Assembly: GCA_945860385.1 (NCBI GenBank)
Contig: CAMAQD010000025.1
Location: 1 to 51,681, forward strand
Direction: 5' to 3'
Length of the DNA stretch: 51,681 bases
Source: Flavobacterium psychrophilum
GTDB taxonomy: Bacteria; Bacteroidota; Bacteroidia; Flavobacteriales; Flavobacteriaceae
This document shows positions 34,700 to 43,281 of the stretch, in pieces (the first letter of the stretch is position 1; the number at the start of each line of letters is the position of its first letter). The notes beneath the pieces are model-generated. The model ran no database searches, had not been told where the DNA came from, and saw nothing but the letters and a program-made list of their open reading frames with translations. A program made the translations under genes and the position numbers.

Positions 34700-36226
34700 A
34701 TGCCAATAACTGTCATCAATTCGTTTGCTTCTTGGGTTCTTAAACAACGAATTCATCAAATAGAACTTTTCCTGAAGTATCCGAACGAAGTTCAGGAAGA
34801 ATTGTTGATGAATTTAATCCGAGCTTCCGAAAATACGGTTATAGGCAAGAAGTACGATTATGATTCCATTCATTCTTATGCAACTTTTGCCGAAAGAGTT
34901 CCCGTTTCGACCTACGAAGAATTACAGCCTTTGATTGAAAGAACAAGGAAAGGCGAACAAAATGTTTTTTGGGAAACACCTATAAAATGGTTTGCCAAAT
35001 CCAGTGGAACAACCAATGCCAAAAGCAAATTCATCCCTGTAAGTCCAGAAGCGCTGGAGGATTGCCATTATAAAGCAGGCAAGGATTTGTTGTGTATGTA
35101 TTTGAACAACAACGAAAATTCCGAAATGTTTTTGGGAAAAAGCCTTCGCCTTGGCGGAAGCGCCCAAATTTATGAAGACAACAATACTTTGTTTGGTGAT
35201 TTATCAGCAATATTAATCGAAAATATGCCGCTTTGGGCTGATTTTAGTAGCACTCCTAACAAAGAAATTTCATTGATGAGCGATTGGGAAACCAAAATTC
35301 CTGCGATAATCAACGAAGTTAAAAATGAAAACGTAACCAGTTTTGCTGGAGTTCCTTCCTGGCTTTTGGTGCTAATGAATAAATTACTCACGGAAACTGG
35401 CAAAGGGAATTTATTGGAACTTTGGCCAAACTTAGAAGTATATTTTCATGGCGGCGTAAATTTTGAACCCTATCGCGAACAATACCAAAAAATACTGCCG
35501 AAAAAAGATTTCAAATATTACGAAATATATAATGCTTCCGAAGGATTTTTTGCCATTCAGGATTTGAATTATTCCAGCGATTTATTGCTGATGCTAGATT
35601 ACGGAATTTTCTATGAATTCATTCCAATGGATACTTTTGGAACACCGAATCAAAAAACTGTTCGATTATCGGATGTGGAGCTTTTTAAAAATTATGCCAT
35701 AATAATCACGACAAATTCTGGTTTGTGGCGTTATATGATTGGAGATACAGTGCGTTTTACATCATTAAGCCCTTATAAAATTAGAGTAACAGGAAGAACC
35801 AAGCACCACATTAATGTTTTTGGCGAAGAATTGATGGTTGAAAATACTGATCAGGCTATTGCCAAAGCTTGTCATATTACCAGAACCGAAATGGTCGACT
35901 ATACTGTTGCGCCCGTTTTTATGAAAGACAAGGAAAAAGGCGCCCACGAATGGATTATCGAATTCAAGAAAAACCCGGACGACATTGCTTATTTCCAAAA
36001 AGTATTGGACGAAACTTTGCAATCTTTAAATTCCGATTACGAGGCCAAACGCTACAACAATATGACCTTGAATCCTTTAATAATCAACATTGCACGACCG
36101 AATTTGTTTTACGATTGGTTAAAAGAAAAACAAAAACTAGGCGGTCAACATAAAGTTCCAAGATTGTCAAACGAAAGAGATTATTTGGAACAATTGAAAA
36201 ATATGCAGGTAATTGTGCATCAGTAA
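34700..36226 (+). CDS. GH3-family acyl-adenylating enzyme
   Basis: A 508-residue protein of the GH3 auxin-responsive family, adenylate-forming enzymes; plant members conjugate amino acids to carboxylic acids, while bacterial members are of unknown substrate. The ATP-binding motif FAKSSGTTNAKSKFIPVS, the second motif YNASEGFFAIQD, and the third motif YMIGDTVRFTSLSPYKIRVTGRTKHHINVFGEEL are conserved in order. The ATG at 34700 follows the heptamer array by one base. The small lipoprotein gene starts two bases after its stop. Confidence 0.88.
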   Translation: MPITVINSFASWVLKQRIHQIELFLKYPNEVQEELLMNLIRASENTVIGKKYDYDSIHSYATFAERVPVSTYEELQPLIERTRKGEQNVFWETPIKWFAKSSGTTNAKSKFIPVSPEALEDCHYKAGKDLLCMYLNNNENSEMFLGKSLRLGGSAQIYEDNNTLFGDLSAILIENMPLWADFSSTPNKEISLMSDWETKIPAIINEVKNENVTSFAGVPSWLLVLMNKLLTETGKGNLLELWPNLEVYFHGGVNFEPYREQYQKILPKKDFKYYEIYNASEGFFAIQDLNYSSDLLLMLDYGIFYEFIPMDTFGTPNQKTVRLSDVELFKNYAIIITTNSGLWRYMIGDTVRFTSLSPYKIRVTGRTKHHINVFGEELMVENTDQAIAKACHITRTEMVDYTVAPVFMKDKEKGAHEWIIEFKKNPDDIAYFQKVLDETLQSLNSDYEAKRYNNMTLNPLIINIARPNLFYDWLKEKQKLGGQHKVPRLSNERDYLEQLKNMQVIVHQ

Positions 36227-36228
36227 AA

Positions 36229-36406
36229 ATGAAAAAAAAAAATTTTAATAGTGTTTGTGATTTTTATTTTGGCTTCTTGTGGGCCACATAGAATGAGTTG
36301 TGGCGCAAGAGGAATTTGTAAAGTTTCGGGAAAGCAAATCAAACCTGAATCAAAAATATATCACAATTCGCAAATAGTAAATATTCAATCAAAAAATCCC
36401 GTATAG
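36229..36406 (+). pseudogene. Small lipoprotein gene with an A11 tract that breaks the frame
   Basis: ATG at 36229 is followed by eleven A. As written the frame gives MKKKNFNSVCDFYF and stops after 20 codons. With ten A instead it reads MKKKILIVFVIFILASCGPH, a textbook lipoprotein signal with lipobox LASC, then a 58-residue protein with further Cys (MSCGARGICKVSGK) ending QSKNPV. The intact frame has no other ATG; a TGA sits just before the tract. It may be phase-variable by slippage, read through transcriptional slippage, or a sequencing error. The stop at 36404-36406 overlaps the left arm of the terminator. Confidence 0.7.
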
Positions 36407-36426
36407 AAAATTCAATACGGGATTTT
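36393..36426. terminator. Bidirectional terminator at the small lipoprotein and serB
   Basis: AAAATCCCGTAT and ATACGGGATTTT form a perfect 12-bp stem around a 10-base loop. The minus strand, downstream of serB, has a T6 run after it; the plus side ends TTTTG. Confidence 0.85.
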
Positions 36427-36450
36427 GATTTATATTACATAGCAGTACTT

Positions 36451-37686
36451 CTACTCCTGCATCATATCAATATGTCTGTCGTGGTAGCCTAATAAGTATA
36501 AAACCCCATCAAGACCTAAGCTAGAAATAGATGTTGAGGCACTTTCTTTTACTTTTGGTTTGGCGTGAAAAGCAATTCCCAAACCGGCCAAGTTCAACAT
36601 AGGTAAATCATTCGCACCATCACCCACTGCAATAGTTTGATTAATGTGAATGCCCTCTTTTTCGGCGATGGCTTTTAGGTATTCTGCTTTCTTTGCACCA
36701 TCAACAATTTCGCCTAGATATTTTCCTGTCAATTTACCGTCTTTGATCTCCAATTGATTGGCATAAACGTAATCTATTCCTAATTCTTTTTGCAAATAAT
36801 CGCCAAAATAAGTGAACCCTCCCGATAAGATAGCTGTTTTATATCCGTAATATTTCAAGGCTTTCATCAAGCGATGTGCGCCTTTGGTTATCGGTAAATT
36901 TATGGCAACATTATGCAAAACGTCTTCGCTCAAACCTGCTAACAAAGCCATACGTTTTTTGAAGCTTTCGCTAAAATCAATTTCACCATTCATTGCTGAT
37001 TCTGTAATGGCTCTAACTTGTTCGCCCACTCCTGCTAATTCTGCCAATTCATCGATTACTTCGGTTTGAATCAAAGTCGAATCCATATCAAAACACACCA
37101 AACGGCGATTTCTTCTGTACATATTATCTTCTTGAAACGAAATATCAACATTCAATTCGCCAGAAACTTCCATAAAACGAGCGGTCATCGCTGCCTTGTT
37201 CACTATGGTTCCAGTAACCGATAATTGCACACAAGAACGAGGATATTCTTCTATATCAACCACTGATGTTCGTCCTGTTAATCTAATAATTGAGTCTATA
37301 TTCAAATTTTGATCCGACATTATTTTGGTTACGGCTGCTAATTGCATTGCTGTCAAAGTTTCACCCAAAACATTAATGATATAGCGTTGTTTGCTTTGTC
37401 CTTTTACCCAAATTTCGTAGTCAGGAATCGAAATCGGAATAAATTTTACCTTAATTCCTAATTCATATCCCTTAAATAATAAATCTTTTAAAACACTGCC
37501 TGAACCAGAACCTGCTTTTACTTCAAATAAAATCCCTAAGGATAGCGTATCGTGGATATCGGCTTGACCAATATCTAAAATGGTAGCCCCATAAGTGGCC
37601 AATATAGCGGTTAAACCCGCAGTTACCCCTGGTTTGTCCTGTCCGGAAACTTTTAATAAAATAATCTCTTTATCTGCTGTTGCCAT
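36451..37686 (-). CDS. serB: Phosphoserine phosphatase with N-terminal ACT domains
   Basis: A 411-residue HAD phosphatase that makes serine from phosphoserine. The N-terminal part (about residues 8-180) carries two ACT-type domains (KVSGQDKPGVTAGLTAILA and INVLGETLTAMQLAAV), which in this family bind amino acids. The HAD core starts at CFDMDSTLIQTEV with nucleophile D200 and general acid D202, then LSGGFTYFG and GDGANDLPM. Length is typical of the long SerB form. It is transcribed away from clpX by a separate unit. Confidence 0.93.
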   Translation of the reverse strand: MATADKEIILLKVSGQDKPGVTAGLTAILATYGATILDIGQADIHDTLSLGILFEVKAGSGSGSVLKDLLFKGYELGIKVKFIPISIPDYEIWVKGQSKQRYIINVLGETLTAMQLAAVTKIMSDQNLNIDSIIRLTGRTSVVDIEEYPRSCVQLSVTGTIVNKAAMTARFMEVSGELNVDISFQEDNMYRRNRRLVCFDMDSTLIQTEVIDELAELAGVGEQVRAITESAMNGEIDFSESFKKRMALLAGLSEDVLHNVAINLPITKGAHRLMKALKYYGYKTAILSGGFTYFGDYLQKELGIDYVYANQLEIKDGKLTGKYLGEIVDGAKKAEYLKAIAEKEGIHINQTIAVGDGANDLPMLNLAGLGIAFHAKPKVKESASTSISSLGLDGVLYLLGYHDRHIDMMQE

Positions 37687-37776
37687 TTTTATTGTATTAA
37701 TTTACGATGGGCAAAAATCGACAATCTATTGGTTATAAAAAAGGATATTGGTGGTTTTTTCACATAGCAAAAAAAC

Positions 37777-37813
37777 AAAAAACCCGACAAATTTTTAAAA
37801 ACTGTCGGGTTTT
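37777..37813 (-). terminator. Terminator of clpX
   Basis: AAAACCCGACA and TGTCGGGTTTT form an 11-bp stem with an AT-rich loop and a T6 run on the minus strand, 21 bases after the clpX stop. Confidence 0.9.
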
Positions 37814-37833
37814 AAATTCTATAAATCAAAAAT

Positions 37834-39066
37834 TTAAGAAGCAATCTCCAATCGTTTCAATAAATTTCTGTTCAAAGTTTCTTTGGCGTAATCCACGTCG
37901 ATTTCTAATATTTTATCATCAGAACTTGGCAATTCATACATCGCATCTGTCAAGATGGCTTCGCATAACGAACGCAATCCACGAGCTCCCAATTTGTATT
38001 CCAATGCTTTTTCTACAATAAAATCTAAAGCTTCGTCAGTGATACTAAATTCAACATCATCCATTAAAAATAATTTTTGATATTGCTTGATTAACGCGTT
38101 TTTAGGTTGGGTCAAAATCGCTCTCAAGGTTTCTCTATCCAATGGATCCATATGCGTCAAGACTGGCAAACGACCAATAATTTCAGGAATCAATCCAAAA
38201 TCTTTGATGTCTTTTGGAATAATGTATTGCAATAAATTGTCTTTGTCAATATTATCCACATTTCTGGAAGTTGAATAACCCACAGCTTGACGGTTCAAAC
38301 GTTTGGAAATGATTCTTTCAATTCCGTCGAAAGCGCCTCCTGCAATAAACAAAATATTCTGAGTATTGACCTCAACAAATTTTTGGTCTGGATGTTTTCT
38401 TCCTCCTTTTGGGGGAACATTTACCACAGTTCCTTCTAATAATTTCAATAAAGCTTGTTGCACTCCTTCTCCAGAAACATCACGAGTAATAGATGGATTG
38501 TCGCTTTTGCGGGCAATTTTATCGATTTCGTCAATGAAAACAATTCCTCTTTCGGCTTTGGCAACATCATAATCGGCAGCTTGTAAAAGACGCGTCAAAA
38601 TACTTTCGACATCTTCTCCAACATACCCAGCTTCTGTCAATACGGTTGCATCAACTATTGCTAGGGGAACATCAAGCATTTTGGCAATGGTTTTGGCAAC
38701 CAATGTTTTACCGGTTCCGGTTTGTCCCACCATAATAATATTACTTTTTTCAATCTCCACATCATCGTGCAATTCTTGTTGCATCAATCGTTTGTAGTGA
38801 TTGTAAACTGCAACTGCCATTACTTTTTTGGTTTGGTCTTGACCAATAACATATTGATCCAAGAAAGCCCTGATTTCTTTTGGTTTTCTCAACACCAAAT
38901 CCGTAGACAAATGATTTTTGCTACTTGATTTTAACTCTTCTAATACGATTCCGTGGGCTTGTTCGATGCATTTATCACAAATGTGTGTATCGATTCCGGC
39001 AATCAATAAATTGGTTTCCGGTTTTTTTCTTCCACAGAATGAACATTCTAACTTTGGTTTTGCCAT
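37834..39066 (-). CDS. clpX: ClpX ATPase subunit of the Clp protease
   Basis: A 410-residue AAA+ unfoldase that feeds proteins to ClpP. The N-terminal zinc domain has C8, C11, C30 and C33 (CSFCGRK, CDKC). Walker A is GQTGTGKT (114-121), Walker [11 protein letters not shown], sensor and pore regions include GYVGEDVES. Length is normal. It is 78 bases downstream of clpP, separated by heptamer repeats with hairpin potential. Confidence 0.97.
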   Translation of the reverse strand: MAKPKLECSFCGRKKPETNLLIAGIDTHICDKCIEQAHGIVLEELKSSSKNHLSTDLVLRKPKEIRAFLDQYVIGQDQTKKVMAVAVYNHYKRLMQQELHDDVEIEKSNIIMVGQTGTGKTLVAKTIAKMLDVPLAIVDATVLTEAGYVGEDVESILTRLLQAADYDVAKAERGIVFIDEIDKIARKSDNPSITRDVSGEGVQQALLKLLEGTVVNVPPKGGRKHPDQKFVEVNTQNILFIAGGAFDGIERIISKRLNRQAVGYSTSRNVDNIDKDNLLQYIIPKDIKDFGLIPEIIGRLPVLTHMDPLDRETLRAILTQPKNALIKQYQKLFLMDDVEFSITDEALDFIVEKALEYKLGARGLRSLCEAILTDAMYELPSSDDKILEIDVDYAKETLNRNLLKRLEIAS

Positions 39067-39072
39067 CTTTTT

Positions 39073-39144
39073 AGATTGCAGATTTCAGATTGCAGATTTC
39101 AGATTGCGAGAATGCCACCTGAAATCTGTTATCTGTCATCTCAT
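39073..39144. repeat. Two opposed heptamer arrays between clpP and clpX
   Basis: Five 7-bp units AGATTGC, AGATTTC, AGATTGC, AGATTTC, AGATTGC (39073-39107) are followed by three reversed units ATCTGTT, ATCTGTC, ATCTCAT (39124-39144). CAGATTTCAG (39093-39102) and CTGAAATCTG (39119-39128) can form a perfect 10-bp hairpin. The first array ends 7 bases from the clpX ATG. Confidence 0.85.
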
Positions 39145-39819
39145 TTAACTTCTTCTCAACACTTCATCAATCATTCCGTATTCTTTAGCTTCATCGGCAA
39201 TCATCCAATAATCGCGCTCACTATCTTTGTGCACTTTATCAAAAGTTTGTCCTGTATGTTGCGAAATGATTTGGTACAATTCGTCTTTTAATTTCAACAT
39301 TTCACGCAAGTTGATTTCCATATCGGTTGCAACACCTTGTGCTCCGCCTGATGGTTGGTGAATCATTACTCTTGAATGTGGCAACGCCGAACGTTTTCCT
39401 GCTGCTCCGGCACACAAAAGAACCGCTCCCATAGAAGCTGCCATTCCTGTACAAATTGTAGCAACGTCAGGTTTGATGTATTGCATTGTATCATAAATTC
39501 CCAATCCTGCGTAAACGCTACCTCCAGGAGAATTCAAATAAATTTGAATGTCTTTAGAAGCATCGGCACTTTCTAAGAAAAGCAATTGCGCTTGAACGAT
39601 ATTGGCGATTTGGTCATCGATTCCTGTTCCCAAGAAAATAATTCGATCCATCATCAATCTCGAAAAAACATCTAATTGAGAAATATTCAACTGCCGTTCT
39701 TCAATGATATAAGGCGTCATATTGGTTGGGTTCATTGCCGCCACTATTTTGTCGTAATACATTGCGTTTACACCTTGGTGTTTTGTAGCAAATTTTTTAA
39801 ATTCTTTACCGTAGTTCAT
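39145..39819 (-). CDS. clpP: ClpP protease subunit
   Basis: A 224-residue serine protease that forms the tetradecameric Clp chamber. The catalytic triad is Ser129 (TGMAASMGAVLL), His154 (RVMIHQPSGG) and Asp203 (ERDYWM). The stretch YLNSPGGSVYAGLGIYDTM is conserved. About 30 extra N-terminal residues precede the fold, as usual for flavobacterial ClpP. Together with tig upstream and clpX downstream it forms the common tig-clpP-clpX order. Confidence 0.97.
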   Translation of the reverse strand: MNYGKEFKKFATKHQGVNAMYYDKIVAAMNPTNMTPYIIEERQLNISQLDVFSRLMMDRIIFLGTGIDDQIANIVQAQLLFLESADASKDIQIYLNSPGGSVYAGLGIYDTMQYIKPDVATICTGMAASMGAVLLCAGAAGKRSALPHSRVMIHQPSGGAQGVATDMEINLREMLKLKDELYQIISQHTGQTFDKVHKDSERDYWMIADEAKEYGMIDEVLRRS

Positions 39820-39956
39820 ATTTATTTGTTCTAAGTTTTACTTTATATACTAAATATTTATTTTATCAAAGGTTATACCTCTTTACAAATGATGCCAATA
39901 TGTCTTCTTTCTAAATATTAGATTTCAAGAACAATACCTTTTAACCTGAAGTTTAC

Positions 39957-39991
39957 AAAAAGAGCGTCAAAAAAATAATCTTTTGACGCTC
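39957..39991 (-). terminator. Terminator of tig
   Basis: GAGCGTCAAAA and TTTTGACGCTC form an 11-bp stem with a T5 run on the minus strand, 25 bases after the tig stop. It separates tig from clpP, whose start is 137 bases further on; the 39820-39956 stretch holds no clear -7 element. Confidence 0.88.
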
Positions 39992-40015
39992 AAATATACT
40001 TAATTTTTTTTGAAC

Positions 40016-41341
40016 TTATTCTCCGTAAGACGCAGCAATAAATTCGTCGTAAGTTACTTCTTTAGTAGTTGGATTTGCTTTCTCTTTGAAAACTTCCAAT
40101 AATTTTTCGGCAACTACTTGGTCAGAAAGTCTTTTTACTTCTTCTTGGTTCGACAAAACTCTAGCTACAATTCCTTGAACTTCTTCATCAGTAGGATTTG
40201 TTTGTCCGAATTGTGCCATTTGCTGACGAATATTTTTTGTTGTAAACGATTTCAAATCTTCGAAAGTAATTTTGATATCGCTTTGAGCCAATGCTCTTCC
40301 TTCGATTAATTGAAAACGCAATCCTTTTTCAGATCTTGCATATTCTACTTCAGCTTCTTCTGGAGATAATTTTTTCTCACCTACAGTTTGCAACCATTTT
40401 TTAAGGAATTCAGCTGGCAAATCGAATTTTGTGTTTTCGATTAAAAATTCCGTTACATCACCTAATAATTTTTGGTCTGCTTGTTGAGCAAATTGAGCTT
40501 CTGCATCTTCTTTGATTTTTGCTTTCAAATCTTCCAATGAAGCTACGTTTCCAGGTCCAAAAAGTTTGTCGAACAATTCTTGGTTCAATTCCGCTGGCTC
40601 AGAAATGGTGATAGCTTCGATAGTAAAATCGACATCAATTTCTAAACCATGAACATTATCGTGACCTACTTTTAGATAATCCATCAATTGATGATCGTCT
40701 TCGAATAATCCTTTAGTGTTTACAGTTACTACATCGCCTACTTTTTTACCAATAAATTTATCGGCAGTAGCTTTGTCTTTGAAAATTGACAAAGTAATAG
40801 TTGTAGTATTTCCGATTCCTTCGGCTTCGTTAGTAAAGACTCCTTTAATATCAACACCTTCCGCAACGACTTCCTGAGGAATTGGAGTTCCAAATTGTTT
40901 TTGGATGCGTTCTACTTGACCGTCAATTAATTTATCATCGGCCGTCACAATATATTTTATGATGTTATTTTTTGCATCTAAATCAATCTCGAAATTTGGA
41001 ACCAAACCGATTTCGTATTCAAATACCAATTCTTCGGCATCCCAATTGAAATTTTCGTTCACTTTTGCAAGAGGAGTTCCCAAAAGATTTAATCTTTCTG
41101 ACGCTAAGTAACGCTCTAAAGCCAAATCAACTACTTTCTTAACTTCTTCTTGTTTAATAGCTTTTCCGTATTGTTTTTCAACAAGGTCTTTTGGTACAGC
41201 CCCTTTTCTAAAACCTTTTACGGTTGCTAAAGGCATTTTTTCGTTTATTCTTTTTGCTACTTGACCTTTGTAATCCATGTTAACAACTGTCATTACGATT
41301 GTTTCATGAACTGTGTCTAATGCTACTCTTTTAATATCCAT
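40016..41341 (-). CDS. tig: Trigger factor
   Basis: A 441-residue ribosome-bound chaperone. The ribosome-binding N-terminal part (about 1-120, with VKGFRKGAVPKDLVEKQYG in the signature position) is followed by a divergent FKBP-like middle (about 150-240, NEAEGIGNTTTITLSIF) and a long helical C-terminal domain. Length is in the normal range. The promoter and hairpin at 41370-41403 lie upstream. Confidence 0.95.
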   Translation of the reverse strand: MDIKRVALDTVHETIVMTVVNMDYKGQVAKRINEKMPLATVKGFRKGAVPKDLVEKQYGKAIKQEEVKKVVDLALERYLASERLNLLGTPLAKVNENFNWDAEELVFEYEIGLVPNFEIDLDAKNNIIKYIVTADDKLIDGQVERIQKQFGTPIPQEVVAEGVDIKGVFTNEAEGIGNTTTITLSIFKDKATADKFIGKKVGDVVTVNTKGLFEDDHQLMDYLKVGHDNVHGLEIDVDFTIEAITISEPAELNQELFDKLFGPGNVASLEDLKAKIKEDAEAQFAQQADQKLLGDVTEFLIENTKFDLPAEFLKKWLQTVGEKKLSPEEAEVEYARSEKGLRFQLIEGRALAQSDIKITFEDLKSFTTKNIRQQMAQFGQTNPTDEEVQGIVARVLSNQEEVKRLSDQVVAEKLLEVFKEKANPTTKEVTYDEFIAASYGE

Positions 41342-41369
41342 TTTCTTCGTTAATTTACATAATAAAATT

Positions 41370-41400
41370 GGGTTGCAAAATTATAAAATTTTTGCAACCC
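41370..41400 (-). terminator. Palindrome upstream of tig that overlaps its promoter
   Basis: GGGTTGCAAAA and TTTTGCAACCC form a perfect 11-bp stem with a 9-base AT loop. It lies 60 bases after the holin-like gene on the minus strand but has only a weak T tract, so it may act as operator instead of terminator. Confidence 0.55.
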
Positions 41401-41403
41401 AAA
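41376..41403 (-). promoter_or_regulatory. Promoter of tig within the palindrome
   Basis: On the minus strand TTTG (41403-41400), a 16-base spacer and TAATTTTG (41383-41376). The -7 element overlaps the loop and the start of the right arm; the predicted start near 41370 leaves a leader of about 30 nt. Confidence 0.55.
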
Positions 41404-41460
41404 CAAGTTTTTAAGCTATTGAATTTTAGCTCTTTATTTTACCTTAAATACATAGTATTT

Positions 41461-41805
41461 TTATTTATCTTCTCCTACTATTTTATATACAATAGACTGA
41501 CAAATGGAGAGAATTATACTGAAGACAATAGCCGTCCAGAAGGAGTTTATCCTAAATCCGTCCACTAATCTTGAGCAAAGAAAAATAATTAGTCCATTAA
41601 TTACAAATAAAAATAATCCAAATGTTAGTATTGTTGCAGGCAATGACAAAATAACCAAGATTGGTTTTACAAATAGGTTTAGCAATCCCAAAACTGCTGC
41701 AACGATTACAGCTGTAGTAAAACCATCGACATCTACAGTTGTCATTAAACTTGAGATAAGCATAACTAATCCTGCAGTAATTAGAATTCTAATAAGTAGT
41801 CTCAT
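41461..41805 (-). CDS. Four-TM holin-like membrane protein (phage holin superfamily IV type)
   Basis: A 114-residue protein with four hydrophobic segments (about 4-22, 27-49, 52-75, 87-108) and the motif VLGLLNLFVKPILVILSLP typical of the so-called mycobacterial 4-TMS phage holin family. The family is widespread on chromosomes without phage genes and its function is unknown. There is no lysozyme or phage gene near it. A -7 element (TACTTTTG) lies 15 bases upstream. Confidence 0.85.
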   Translation of the reverse strand: MRLLIRILITAGLVMLISSLMTTVDVDGFTTAVIVAAVLGLLNLFVKPILVILSLPATILTFGLFLFVINGLIIFLCSRLVDGFRINSFWTAIVFSIILSICQSIVYKIVGEDK

Positions 41806-41819
41806 AAGCGTTTTTATTT

Positions 41820-41827
41820 CAAAAGTA
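41820..41827 (-). promoter_or_regulatory. -7 promoter element of the holin-like gene
   Basis: TACTTTTG on the minus strand matches TAnnTTTG and lies 15 bases before the ATG, so the leader would be only about 10 nt. Confidence 0.5.
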
Positions 41828-41893
41828 AAATAAATATTTCAATTAAATTCATTTTTTCTATATCTTCGTCACACAAACATTAAAGTTAAAGTT

Positions 41894-43225
41894 ATGAAAA
41901 AAATATTACTTTTTGCACTAATTGCAAGTTCATTTGGCGTAAACGCTCAATTTTGGACTGAAGCTGCTACTGGATTTGCTACCCCCGCGAGATCTTTAAA
42001 CAGTATTTCGATAGTAAATGCAAATGTAATTTGGGCAAATGCATTTGATAATGCCAATCAATTAGCCCCCATTTATTTAGTAAAAGAATATACACGCAGT
42101 ATTGATGGCGGGAATACTTGGACTGCAGGTTCTATAAATTTGGGACCAAATTCTACCGATATGGGATCGTCATCCATAACAGCTGCGTCAGCCACGACAG
42201 CTTGGATTTCTGTATCTCCAGGAGCAACGAATACGGGTGGAATCTGGAAAACAATTGATGGTGGAACAAATTGGACAAAACAGCCAACTGCATTGTTCGA
42301 CTCCGCAGATTCCTATCCTAACTTCGTTTATTTTTGGGATGCCAATAACGGAATTGCCCAAGGCGATCCGGAAGGAGGAGAATTCGAAATTTACACAACC
42401 TCAGACGGAGGAACAACTTGGAATAGAGTTCCTGGAGCAAATATTCCAAATCCATCGCCAATTGGAGCAGAGTTTGGCTATTTTAATCGCTATACAGTTT
42501 CAGGAAATACAATTTGGTTTGGAACTGACCAAGGAAGAATATTCAAATCTTCGGATAAAGGATTAACCTGGACTGTTAATTTAATTCCAACTCCGAGCGT
42601 AGATTTTGCTCTTGACCGTTTTACTTTTTCTAATGCTAATAAAGGTCTTTTAATGCTATACAGCTCCGCGACACTTTACAGTACTAGTGATGGTGGGGCA
42701 ACTTGGACTCTGGTTCCAAAAACCGGCAATCTTTTCAATACTAATATTGCTTATATCCCCGGGACCTCTAAAGTAATATCAAGCGCCTACGCGAACCCGT
42801 TAGGCTCATCTTTTAGCTTGAATGATGGATTGACCTGGGTTACGATGGATACCGGGATTTTTCGAGGAGAATTAGCTTTTTTAAATGATACCTTTGGGTT
42901 TTCGGCTGGAATGAATACAAACGCAACGACTGGCGGGATTTCTAAATTCACTGGAATACCCTTGAAAAATCCGAATTTTGATAGTAATAATCATATTAGT
43001 GCTTATCCAAATCCAACAAATGGAACATTATATTTAAACTCTGATGCATCTCAAATAAAAGAAGCTTCCGTTTTTGACTTACTAGGAAAACAAGTGTATA
43101 AATCTAACTTTTCAGACTTAGATAATGTAAGTTTAGATTTGAAATCGTTACAATCTGGAGCCTATTTGTTGAAAGTAACCTCCGATTCTGGAAAAACTGA
43201 AACGATAAAGATCATGAAAAACTAA
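41894..43225 (+). CDS. T9SS type A protein with Asp-box repeats
   Basis: A 443-residue secreted protein with signal peptide MKKILLFALIASSFGVNAQ. At least six Asp-box (BNR-like) turns with the pattern S-x-D-G-G-x-x-W are visible (SIDGGNTW, TIDGGTNW, TSDGGTTW, SSDKGLTW, TSDGGATW, SLNDGLTW), which indicates a beta-propeller like those of sialidase or photosystem stability factor folds. The C-terminus (AYPNPTNGTLYLNS through KIMKN) is the type A T9SS sorting domain, removed on export. The ligand is unknown. Confidence 0.9.
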   Translation: MKKILLFALIASSFGVNAQFWTEAATGFATPARSLNSISIVNANVIWANAFDNANQLAPIYLVKEYTRSIDGGNTWTAGSINLGPNSTDMGSSSITAASATTAWISVSPGATNTGGIWKTIDGGTNWTKQPTALFDSADSYPNFVYFWDANNGIAQGDPEGGEFEIYTTSDGGTTWNRVPGANIPNPSPIGAEFGYFNRYTVSGNTIWFGTDQGRIFKSSDKGLTWTVNLIPTPSVDFALDRFTFSNANKGLLMLYSSATLYSTSDGGATWTLVPKTGNLFNTNIAYIPGTSKVISSAYANPLGSSFSLNDGLTWVTMDTGIFRGELAFLNDTFGFSAGMNTNATTGGISKFTGIPLKNPNFDSNNHISAYPNPTNGTLYLNSDASQIKEASVFDLLGKQVYKSNFSDLDNVSLDLKSLQSGAYLLKVTSDSGKTETIKIMKN

Positions 43226-43243
43226 ATTTCGATTTTTAAACAC

Positions 43244-43281
43244 AAAGCCCTTTTCATCAAATTTGAAAAGGGCTTTTTTTA
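43244..43281 (+). terminator. Terminator overlapping the end of the hydrolase gene
   Basis: AAAGCCCTTTTCA and TGAAAAGGGCTTT form a 13-bp stem followed by T8 on the plus strand. The stop codon and last codons of the converging hydrolase gene lie in the hairpin. Confidence 0.9.

Noticed and set aside
37687..37776. Riboswitch or leader peptide upstream of serB
   Set aside because: The 90 bases contain no recognisable aptamer fold, hairpin pair or short Ser-rich frame.
39073..39144. Repeat arrays that could be mistaken for a CRISPR
   Set aside because: Units are only 7 bp, contiguous, without spacers, and there are no cas genes in the window.
41461..41805. Holin-like protein as sign of a prophage
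   Set aside because: The family is common on chromosomes, and no endolysin, portal, capsid or tail gene is near.
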